This document shows positions 1 through 6,179 of a stretch of DNA of 7,619 bases, in pieces. The notes beneath the pieces are model-generated. The model was not told where the DNA came from, did no database searches, and worked only from the letters and a program-made list of their open reading frames with translations. A program made the translations under genes and the position numbers. Source of the stretch: FEN-1297 sp964530445 (GTDB lineage: Bacteria; Bacteroidota; Ignavibacteria; Ignavibacteriales; Ignavibacteriaceae); assembly GCA_964530445.1 (NCBI GenBank), contig CAZHBJ010000161.1:1-7619 (forward strand), given 5' to 3'. Positions within the stretch are counted from its first letter, which is position 1, and each line of letters begins with the position of its first letter.

Positions 1-162
1 CAAAAACAATTTTATTATTTAATGAAGAGTGATTTGCTTTATCAAAATTTAAAAGACGGTAAAATAGTTTTGGCTGTAGCAGAAAATAACGAAGCTCACA
101 AATCTAATCAGTCGGTTAAGGTAAAAGAAGTAAAAGGTGAAAACGGCAGCATGATGCCTTAA
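1..162 (+). CDS. C-terminal end of an unrecognised protein (5' partial)
   Basis: An open frame runs from the first base to a TAA stop at 160-162, giving 53 residues with no start in view. The visible tail is hydrophilic and rich in Lys, Asn and Glu, with one short beta-like hydrophobic stretch (KIVLAVAEN, about residues 21-29) and a charged, probably disordered end (VKVKEVKGENGSMMP). There is no membrane segment in this piece and no motif I recognise, so I give no function. Its reality is supported by the long open frame to the edge and by a strong terminator 19 bases after the stop. It is separated from the acylation operon by a minus-strand small gene and is probably unrelated to it. Confidence 0.6.
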   Translation, partial: QKQFYYLMKSDLLYQNLKDGKIVLAVAENNEAHKSNQSVKVKEVKGENGSMMP

Positions 163-180
163 AATGCGGTATTATCAATC

Positions 181-222
181 TAAAAAGGAGATGGGAAATT
201 TCTCATCTCTTTTTTATTTTTT
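181..222. terminator. Strong rho-independent terminator, probably bidirectional
   Basis: An inverted repeat pairs 188-197 with 200-209 (GAGATGGGAA with TTCTCATCTC, one G-T wobble at 194/203); the real loop is probably 4 bases or more. On the plus strand it is followed by T-runs at 210-215 and 217-222, terminating the partial gene that ends at 162. On the minus strand the same stem is followed by a T5 run (complement of 182-186), so it can also terminate the small gene ending at 214. The A-run and T-run extend the stem outward with weak pairs from 181 to 216. The stop codon of the minus-strand gene (214-216) lies inside the T-tract. Confidence 0.85.
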
Positions 223-321
223 CTCCGAGCGGAATACTTTATAAAAACAAAATATAGTAAGTGTAATAATTACGCTCCAAGCCAATGCCATAAAAACAAT
301 TCCACTTGGTTTTAAGCCCAT
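214..321 (-). CDS. 35-residue single-pass membrane protein
   Basis: On the minus strand an ATG at 321-319 opens a 35-codon frame ending in TAA at 216-214. A clear Shine-Dalgarno match (GAGGA, complement of 329-333) sits 6 bases before the ATG. The product has a short N-terminal head (MGLKPSG), one hydrophobic helix from about residue 8 to 27 containing one Trp (FMALAWSVIITL), and a basic tail (YKVFRSEKK). The positive-inside pattern suggests a cytoplasmic C terminus. The build resembles the tiny accessory subunits found with some sodium-coupled transporters (MetS-like or symporter small accessory proteins), but that rests on general shape only, and no transporter gene is visible next to it. 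The gene stands alone between a convergent neighbour that shares its terminator and the divergent SGNH gene. The reading frame, start signal and helix make it likely real; the function is unknown. Confidence 0.6.
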   Translation of the reverse strand: MGLKPSGIVFMALAWSVIITLTIFCFYKVFRSEKK

Positions 322-401
322 AATTTTTCCTCGATTATTTTTCTTATTAATGAATTTATTTTTATAATTTCGGTATTGAAATTAAAACTTACTTTATCTA
401 A

Positions 402-434
402 CAAAAATATACCGATAAATTTATAAATCATCAA
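402..434 (-). promoter_or_regulatory. Possible Bacteroidota-type promoter for the small membrane protein gene
   Basis: On the minus strand the octamer TATTTTTG (complement of 402-409) fits the TAnnTTTG -7 consensus known from Bacteroidota. A TTG (complement of 432-434) lies 22 bases upstream of it, at the long end of the usual spacing. The leader to the ATG at 321 would be about 80 bases. In DNA this AT-rich such a match is expected by chance fairly often, so this is a weak candidate. I found no convincing promoter for the divergent operon beginning at 530, although it must lie in the same 322-529 spacer. Confidence 0.2.
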
Positions 435-529
435 TATTTGATAAATTGAATTAAGTGAAATTGTTTTTTAAGTCAAGAGTTATTTATTTCTACATTTCCA
501 CGTAAAAATTGATAAAGGATTATGTTGAC

Positions 530-1999
530 ATGTCTTCCGGATCGCAAAAAAATAAGCCGTTTTTTTTAATCGCATTAACTATTATTTTCGTTATCCTTTT
601 TGCTCACTTTTTTAACGGGGTTACAATCTTAGGATATACAATAAAACCGGTAGATCTATTTATGGATGTAAAACCGGATTCACTTCAAAGTGTAAATCAA
701 AATTCTATAAATAGGTCATCTGACGTTATTGATAAAAATTATAAAGTTAAAAAAGCTGCAAACTTAAAATCCAATACATTATCAGCCGGAATTTCATTTA
801 AACCAATAAATAGAATAATTACCGAAACAAAAAAATTGTTTAACGAGAATAATCGTGCAGAAAATTATGAGCGGCAAAAGCTTAACATTAAAGATGAACC
901 TATAACCGGAAATTTGGATCAGATGAAATATTTTTTTGAAGCGTTAAAAAATTCCAAAACTGAAAAAGTAAGAGTCGCTCATTATGGAGATTCGGGTATT
1001 GAAGGAGATTACATTACTTCGAATATACGAAAAGATTTACAAGATGAATTCGGAGGCAGCGGCGTCGGGTTTTTATCAATTACTTCGCAGGATATTTCAT
1101 TCAGGCTAACTACCGAACAGTCGTTTTCAAATAATTGGAAAACGATCTCGGTGCTAACAGCAAATCCGCAAAATATACCACTTGGAATAAACGGTTTCGT
1201 TTTTATTCCGGAAGGAATAAGCTGGGTTAAATATTCAACAACCGAAAGAGTACAAAATTTAAAATATTTTAGTACGGCAACTCTTTATTATTCGAATGCA
1301 AAAAACTCCGTAATAAATTATTCTTTTAATGACGGTAAAGATCAAACTGCAGATCTTAAACCCGGCGATACAATAAACCAATTAATTCTAAATGCACCGG
1401 ATGAAGAAGCACATTCATTTAAATTAACAACAAGTGAAAAAGATCAAGCTCGCTTTTACGGAGTAAGCCTGGAATCAGGAAACGGAGTTTATGTTGATAA
1501 TTTTCCGTGGCGCGGAAATACCGGGCTGGGTTTTACTAAGATTGCAGAATCATCATTCAGGGAATTCGGCAAATTGCTGAATTATAAATTAATCATTTTG
1601 TTATTCGGTGCTAATGAAGCCAGCTTTAGCTCGCAGGATAATACCTGGTATGCAAACCAGATGGTAAAAGTGATTGATAATTTAAAGAAAATTTTTCCTA
1701 AGACGAGTATATTATTAATCGGAGTAGGGGACAAATCGGTTAAGAGAGGAACAAGATTTGTAACCGATCCCAATATCCCTCAAATTTTAAAAGTACAAAA
1801 AAGTATTGTTAAAAGAACCGGTATTGCTTTCTGGAATTTATTTGAAGCAATGGGAGGATACAACTCAATGGAAGCATGGGTAAATGCTAACCCGCCGCTG
1901 GCTTTGATGGACTATACCCATCCGTCTGTACAGGGGGCCGATAAAATCGGCGATATGGTCGGCAGGGCAATAATTAAAGCTTATAAAGATTTTAAATAA
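530..1999 (+). CDS. Membrane-anchored periplasmic SGNH/GDSL-fold protein, probable acyltransferase or esterase partner of the MBOAT protein
   Basis: Start: I choose the ATG at 530 (489 residues) because AAAGGA at 514-519 precedes it by 10 bases; a TTG at 509 would add seven residues but has the AAAGGA inside its coding part. Residues about 11-28 form one hydrophobic helix, a signal anchor placing the rest in the periplasm. A low-complexity linker (about 50-125) leads to an SGNH domain. Block I is HYGDSGIEG with nucleophile Ser155. A Gly/Asn segment (RGNTG, 328-332) fits block II, GANE (360-363) gives the block III Asn362, and DYTH (461-464) gives Asp461 and His464. The full Ser-Asn-Asp-His set is therefore present, suggesting an active enzyme. 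About 150-200 residues of beta-rich sequence separate block I from block II, like the carbohydrate-binding insert of the peptidoglycan O-acetylesterase Ape1. It heads an operon with a carrier protein and an MBOAT protein, the arrangement used for O-acylation of envelope polymers. It may add the acyl group (like PatB or AlgJ/AlgX) or remove it (like Ape1); the sequence does not decide. Confidence 0.85.
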   Translation: MSSGSQKNKPFFLIALTIIFVILFAHFFNGVTILGYTIKPVDLFMDVKPDSLQSVNQNSINRSSDVIDKNYKVKKAANLKSNTLSAGISFKPINRIITETKKLFNENNRAENYERQKLNIKDEPITGNLDQMKYFFEALKNSKTEKVRVAHYGDSGIEGDYITSNIRKDLQDEFGGSGVGFLSITSQDISFRLTTEQSFSNNWKTISVLTANPQNIPLGINGFVFIPEGISWVKYSTTERVQNLKYFSTATLYYSNAKNSVINYSFNDGKDQTADLKPGDTINQLILNAPDEEAHSFKLTTSEKDQARFYGVSLESGNGVYVDNFPWRGNTGLGFTKIAESSFREFGKLLNYKLIILLFGANEASFSSQDNTWYANQMVKVIDNLKKIFPKTSILLIGVGDKSVKRGTRFVTDPNIPQILKVQKSIVKRTGIAFWNLFEAMGGYNSMEAWVNANPPLALMDYTHPSVQGADKIGDMVGRAIIKAYKDFK

Positions 2000-2025
2000 T
2001 GCTGAATTTTATTTAAAGGATTAAA

Positions 2026-2265
2026 ATGATTTCCGAGAGACTAAAAAAAGTTATTCTTAACGAACTTGATTTAAGCGACTTTGATTTGAAAGATGAAACA
2101 ACTGCAAACCAGGTTCCGGGATGGGATTCTTTCAACCATATAAATGTAATATTGGCAGTTGAAAAAGAATACAACATACATTTTAAAGGCCTGGAAATTT
2201 TAAGAGTAAAAAATATAGGCGAGCTTCAAAAGCTGATAGATTCAAAAATGAGTGAAAGTAATTAA
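2026..2265 (+). CDS. Acyl carrier protein (phosphopantetheine-binding), DltC-like in role
   Basis: A 79-residue acidic, helical protein of normal carrier-protein length. The attachment motif GWDSFNHINVI places the phosphopantetheine Ser at position 35, at the start of helix II; Phe follows it where fatty acid synthase carriers have Leu. The PGWDS form with Trp just before Asp-Ser is common in specialised carriers of polysaccharide and Dlt-type loci, which argues against this being the housekeeping AcpP. The ATG is preceded by AAAGGA (2015-2020) at a 5-base spacing, the best ribosome binding site in the operon. The gene begins 26 bases after the SGNH stop and is followed after 38 bases by the MBOAT gene, so the three are probably co-transcribed. 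Expected role: holding an activated acyl group in the cytoplasm for the MBOAT protein. It could also serve the ligase/LuxE/LuxC set on the other strand. The acyl group carried is unknown. Confidence 0.9.
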   Translation: MISERLKKVILNELDLSDFDLKDETTANQVPGWDSFNHINVILAVEKEYNIHFKGLEILRVKNIGELQKLIDSKMSESN

Positions 2266-2303
2266 AGTTTAAAAAAATTTTCATCCAAATAAAACTTAAT
2301 TGA

Positions 2304-3803
2304 ATGTTCTCTACTATCGATTTTAATAAACTGCAGCAATTATTCTTATACAACCCGCAGGACCCGCTTTACTTTAGTACGAGCTTTTTCCTTTTTTTCT
2401 TTTTTACTCTGCTAATTGTTTATAGAATATTCAGCAAGAGTAAAAGCCTTAAAATTTATACAATAATTTTTTTCTCTTTATTCTTTTATTACAGAAATTC
2501 CGGAAACTTTTTCCTTCTCCTTTTCTTTTCAACATTTATAAATTTTTATTTTGGCAACTGGATTTACAAAACAAAGTCATCTTCATTAAAAAGACTGCTT
2601 TTTTATTTCGTCTTAATAATTGATATAGGATTGCTTGTCTATTTCAAGTATACGAATTTCCTTCTTCAAATTTTAAATGATCTGCATACAGCTCATTTTC
2701 AGCCTTTGGATATTTTATTACCGGTCGGTATATCGTTTTACACATTTAAAGCTATGAGCTATTCCATAGAGCTGTATATAGAGACAATGGAACCGACAGA
2801 AAGTCTGCGCGATTTTTGTCTATATATGTTTTTCTTTCCGAATATTCTTGCCGGTCCCATTGATAGAGCAGCGGCATTTTTACCTCAAGTTCAAAATGAT
2901 TTTACAGTTACAAAAGAAGATATAGGCAGGGCGGTATTTTTAATACTTTGCGGGCTCTTCAAAAAAAATGTTATTGCAGATTATATCGGTTTAAATTTTG
3001 TCGACCGGGTATTCCAAGTACCTTTAAGGTTTACGGGCGTTGAAAATTTATTGGCAGGTTATGCTTACTTTTTACAAATCTACTGCGATTTTTCGGGCTA
3101 TACCGATATGGCTTTGGGTATTGCACTGCTTCTCGGGTTTAAGCTAATGGATAATTTCAATATTCCGTTTAAAGCTTCAAGTATTGCCGACTATTGGAGA
3201 AGGTGGCATATTTCTTTATCGACATGGCTGCTTGATTATCTATTTAAGCCGCTTCAAATAAAGTTTAGAAGAGCGAGAGTTTACGGAAGTGCTGCAGCAA
3301 TTTTTATCACTTTTTTTATTGTCGGTGTCTGGCACGGAGCAAACTGGACTTTTGTCGTCTTCGGATTAATACATAGTACTTATCTTGCAGTATCGCTTTT
3401 AACTCAAAAATTTAGAAACAAGTTTTATAAAAAAGTCGGACTGTACGGGACCAAAACTCTAAAAGTATTTCAAATATTAATTACTTTCCATCTTATTTTA
3501 ATTACGGCAATTGTATTTCGTGCCGATTCACTTCAAACAGCTTTTAATGTATTCCATCAGATATTTACATTTTTCCATGGGGCAGTATTTTTTCAATGGG
3601 TTGCCGGTTATTCAAAAGTATTTTATTTGATGCTCTTAGGATATCTGCTGCATTTTATTCCAAAATCAATTGATAATAAAATACAAAATATAATTACGGA
3701 AAGTCCGGTTGTGGTTCAGGCATTATTGATTGCACTAATGATTATAATTGTGGTCCAGGTTGAATCCGCACAGTTACAGCCGGTAATATATTTTAATTTT
3801 TAA
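2304..3803 (+). CDS. MBOAT-family membrane O-acyltransferase (AlgI/DltB/PatA type)
   Basis: A 499-residue protein with roughly a dozen hydrophobic segments, the normal length for AlgI-like proteins. Family landmarks appear in order: LLPVGISFYTFKAMSY (138-153), FFPNILAGPI (177-186), YCDFSGYTDMALG (260-272), NFNIPF (284-289), YWRRWHISLSTWL (297-309) with conserved His302, VGVWHGANW (340-348) with the likely catalytic His344, and VFRADSLQTA (404-413). The C terminus QPVIYFNF matches the usual AlgI-type ending. In this family acyl groups are moved across the inner membrane and handed to an acceptor or a periplasmic partner; here the partner is probably the SGNH protein encoded two genes upstream, and the donor the carrier protein encoded just before. 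The start is fixed by an in-frame TGA at 2301-2303 directly before the ATG. No Shine-Dalgarno sequence is visible and the leader is nearly pure A/T, so initiation may depend on an unstructured leader. Confidence 0.93.
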   Translation: MFSTIDFNKLQQLFLYNPQDPLYFSTSFFLFFFFTLLIVYRIFSKSKSLKIYTIIFFSLFFYYRNSGNFFLLLFFSTFINFYFGNWIYKTKSSSLKRLLFYFVLIIDIGLLVYFKYTNFLLQILNDLHTAHFQPLDILLPVGISFYTFKAMSYSIELYIETMEPTESLRDFCLYMFFFPNILAGPIDRAAAFLPQVQNDFTVTKEDIGRAVFLILCGLFKKNVIADYIGLNFVDRVFQVPLRFTGVENLLAGYAYFLQIYCDFSGYTDMALGIALLLGFKLMDNFNIPFKASSIADYWRRWHISLSTWLLDYLFKPLQIKFRRARVYGSAAAIFITFFIVGVWHGANWTFVVFGLIHSTYLAVSLLTQKFRNKFYKKVGLYGTKTLKVFQILITFHLILITAIVFRADSLQTAFNVFHQIFTFFHGAVFFQWVAGYSKVFYLMLLGYLLHFIPKSIDNKIQNIITESPVVVQALLIALMIIIVVQVESAQLQPVIYFNF

Positions 3804-3832
3804 TTAAAAATTATTTCAAATTGAAGTTTGAA
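3794..3832. terminator. Convergent-gene junction with AT-only palindrome and second hairpin, possible weak bidirectional terminator
   Basis: The two operons meet here with 29 bases between stop codons (TAA at 3801-3803 plus; TAG, complement of 3833-3835, minus). TAATTTTTAATTAAAAATTA at 3794-3813 is a perfect 20-base palindrome overlapping the MBOAT stop codon. A second inverted repeat, TTCAAA (3815-3820) and TTTGAA (3827-3832) with a 6-base loop, ends at the LuxC-like stop. For minus-strand transcripts this hairpin is followed by ATAATTTTTAATT, a passable termination signal; the plus-strand side lacks a good T-run after it. Both stems are A/T-dominated and therefore weak. Confidence 0.4.
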
Positions 3833-5071
3833 CTAAAAAACTTGAACTCTCTTTGTAAACTCATTTAGAAGTGAATACCCATCCCAAGTTGATGAAAAAT
3901 TTAAAGCCTGCCCGATAGGAACAATTCTGTCTATCCCTTTACCATTTACTTTTGAAATAAAATTCTTCAATGCTTTTTTACTAAATCCAAAATAGGTTAA
4001 AGTCTGATCTTTTTCGCCCACAAGATTAATCAATTCATCAAGATTATTTGTAAAACATTCAAAAAAGAATCCGCCGCCGCAAGATTCACGAAAATTACTA
4101 ATTTCGTTTTTATCTACTCTTAGTACTACCGGTTTATCAATTCCATTATTCAATATTAAATCCGAATTTGTATTAGACATTATTTCATACATATAGACAA
4201 GCTTTTCCATTGCAACATCAATAGTCGTTTTTTGATTTCGTCTTTTTAATTCTTTTCCCAGATTATCCCAAAATAATTTACCGGCGTTTTCACAATTTTT
4301 TTTGGTGCCTGAAAAAATAACGAATCTAGGCGATGAGCACGCCATTTGATTGAACCAATATGAATCGTTGTAAAAATATTTTGCAATTTGAGTTCTCTCT
4401 TGACTTGCGGTTTTTATATAAGCCGAAGCATTTATAATTGAATAAGAAAATTTATCTGCAAATGCTATATCTTTTGTCGTAGGTTTGGAAGGCAGTCCCT
4501 TAATCTTTATGACGGTTTCATCACCTCCCCATAATATTCTTAAATCCGATAGGGAGGAAATAAAAGTATTAATTTTATCATCTTTAGGATAACTTATTAT
4601 AATATTTCCTTTGGAAATAGGCCGCCATTTTTTATTAATCAAAACTTTTCTAATCAATGACAGAAGCAAATCCAATTGTTCATTTTGAGTTTGTGAAATC
4701 CGCACAATATTTAAATTCCCGGCGAGTAAAGATAAAGCCCATGAATATAGAAAAATTGTGTCAACATTTGAAGGAGCAATGTGAAATGCTAATCCTCCGG
4801 GAACAATCAATTCTGATTTATTAATATTTTTTTGAAATTGATTTATTATAGTGGATATATTGGATTTCCTTAACCAGTATGCAAGAGCAACAAGTTCAGG
4901 ATAATTTTTTATCCCCTTATGTTTTAATATTGTTTGAGATAACGTTGATAAAAATTGGATACTAATTTTGTCGAAAGAATTGAGATAGTTTTGGTTTATA
5001 AATTCTTCATTAAGAAGATTTTCAATTTTCGTATTTCCTAAATATTCGGGGATAAATTTAGAAACATTCAT
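3833..5071 (-). CDS. LuxC-like acyl-CoA / acyl-protein reductase
   Basis: A 412-residue member of the LuxC fatty acid reductase family, a branch of the aldehyde dehydrogenase superfamily that reduces a thioester-bound acyl group to an aldehyde with NADPH. Visible landmarks are FHIAPSNVDTIFLYSW (96-111), WGGDETV (181-187), NQMACSSPRFV (241-251) with Cys245 as the likely acyl-accepting nucleophile, CGGGFFFECF (331-340), and the C-terminal block GIDRIVPIGQALNFSSTWDG (379-398), which is the clearest family signature. Length is a little under luminous-bacteria LuxC, with no key segment missing. It is last in the minus-strand operon, its ATG one base after the LuxE-like stop, implying translational coupling; only a weak GAG lies before the start. 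In luminous bacteria LuxC takes the acyl group from LuxE. Here no luciferase is visible, so the aldehyde presumably serves another purpose, such as lipid or surface-glycan building. Substrate chain length is unknown. Confidence 0.88.
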   Translation of the reverse strand: MNVSKFIPEYLGNTKIENLLNEEFINQNYLNSFDKISIQFLSTLSQTILKHKGIKNYPELVALAYWLRKSNISTIINQFQKNINKSELIVPGGLAFHIAPSNVDTIFLYSWALSLLAGNLNIVRISQTQNEQLDLLLSLIRKVLINKKWRPISKGNIIISYPKDDKINTFISSLSDLRILWGGDETVIKIKGLPSKPTTKDIAFADKFSYSIINASAYIKTASQERTQIAKYFYNDSYWFNQMACSSPRFVIFSGTKKNCENAGKLFWDNLGKELKRRNQKTTIDVAMEKLVYMYEIMSNTNSDLILNNGIDKPVVLRVDKNEISNFRESCGGGFFFECFTNNLDELINLVGEKDQTLTYFGFSKKALKNFISKVNGKGIDRIVPIGQALNFSSTWDGYSLLNEFTKRVQVF

Positions 5072-5072
5072 T

Positions 5073-6179
5073 TTAATTTCTCATAGTAGATTTAAAAACC
5101 ATTTCTGCATGAGTATCGCTGCATCCCCTTAATTCTGCCTTGGGAATTCTCCCGTTGATTATAAAATATGTCCCTTTGCGCCCGCATTTGCAATCATCAA
5201 TTCCAATAATAGTTCCGAGATCTTCCGTAAGCAAAGAGTGGCCGGGGTAGCTTTTAGGCAATACACTTATTGTTTGAATAATTCCTTCTTTACCTTTTGG
5301 GAGAATAGACCAATTACTATAATCTCTGATTAGTATTTCTGCAAAATTAGGAGCATGCAAATAGCCTTCTTCGCATTCCATAAAAATACTGCCGACCTGT
5401 TCCGCCATTCCGTAAAAATTATAAATTTTTCTAAGTTTAAATTGTTTATAAAGCTCTTCCTTAAATATTTTATTTAATACGGAATCTTCAATTAATTTTT
5501 TCCAGCCGCCGCTGTGAATTAAGATTGCAGTGCTTAGGTCTAAAACTAAATTTTTATTTTTTAATGTTTTATAAAAATACTGCCAAATCATAAAAGTAAA
5601 ACCGAATAGTAATATGTTTTCGTTTTTATGCTTATCGACAAATTTCAGTAATTCTTCTGTTTTTAAATTCATATTATCGTCTAAAGCAAAAAAATGATCA
5701 CGTCCGAAATTTGAAAGTCCGATTAAGCCGGCTCCTCTGGCATTTAATAAATTACGGTTTTTAATTGTATTTTCGGTATCGATGATAATCATTGGACGCC
5801 GCTTATCACCAATATAGGAAGTTATTATTGAAGCCAGCGCTTTTATTTGGAGAATAGATGTTTCTTTATCCAGATAGATTTTAGATAATTGTTGACCTGA
5901 TGTTCCGCTTGAAAAGAGAGTTTTAAAAATTATTTTATCCGGAATGCTTTTGATTTTTTGAGATTTAAACAACCTTACCGGCAAATAAGGTAAATCTTCT
6001 ATTTTGTTAATTCTATTTGATAAATCGAATTTTAAATTGTCTAAGATATTTTTATAAGGATTACAATTTGAATAATGAAATCTGCATAGTTCATTTAGCT
6101 CATTTAAAAGTAATACTCTTTTCTTGCTGTTCTCTACGGAATACTCCGGTAATTCGAACAGCTTTTCAATTGTATTCAT
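5073..6179 (-). CDS. LuxE-like acyl-protein synthetase (PaaK-related adenylating enzyme)
   Basis: A 368-residue protein, close to the usual LuxE length. Family members activate a carboxylic acid with ATP to an acyl-AMP, take the acyl onto a Cys near the C terminus and pass it to LuxC. Visible motifs are the nucleotide loop FSSGTSGQQ (89-97), IHSGGWKK (221-228), the adenylate-forming block NFYGMAEQVGSIF (254-266), LLTEDLGT (316-323), a CKCGRKG pair of cysteines (330-336), and GRIPKAELRGCSDTHAE (343-359). Cys353 in RGCSDT sits where the acylated Cys of LuxE is expected. The start lies inside the upstream ligase gene: its ATG is 14 bases upstream of the end of that gene, a coupled arrangement. 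Being directly followed by the LuxC-like gene supports a fatty-acid-reductase-type complex. No LuxD thioesterase is visible, so the acid must come from elsewhere; why a second adenylating enzyme is encoded next door is unclear. Confidence 0.87.
   Translation of the reverse strand: MNTIEKLFELPEYSVENSKKRVLLLNELNELCRFHYSNCNPYKNILDNLKFDLSNRINKIEDLPYLPVRLFKSQKIKSIPDKIIFKTLFSSGTSGQQLSKIYLDKETSILQIKALASIITSYIGDKRRPMIIIDTENTIKNRNLLNARGAGLIGLSNFGRDHFFALDDNMNLKTEELLKFVDKHKNENILLFGFTFMIWQYFYKTLKNKNLVLDLSTAILIHSGGWKKLIEDSVLNKIFKEELYKQFKLRKIYNFYGMAEQVGSIFMECEEGYLHAPNFAEILIRDYSNWSILPKGKEGIIQTISVLPKSYPGHSLLTEDLGTIIGIDDCKCGRKGTYFIINGRIPKAELRGCSDTHAEMVFKSTMRN

Noticed and set aside
341..368. Sigma70-like promoter (TTCTTA, 16 bases, TATAAT) on the plus strand for the operon at 530
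   Set aside because: TATAAT is perfect but the -35 is poor, the leader would be about 160 bases, and such matches are common in DNA this AT-rich.
414..423. ATAAATTTAT palindrome in the divergent spacer as an operator
   Set aside because: It is short, A/T only and without a second copy or a regulator gene nearby; likely chance.
509..529. TTG start giving a seven-residue longer SGNH protein
   Set aside because: The AAAGGA ribosome site falls inside this extension and suits the ATG at 530; the extra residues would put charged Lys/Asp residues ahead of an already complete signal anchor.
1582..1773. 63-codon open frame on the minus strand
   Set aside because: It lies wholly inside the well-supported SGNH gene over its block III region, has no ribosome binding site I can see and no recognisable motif; it is a shadow frame.
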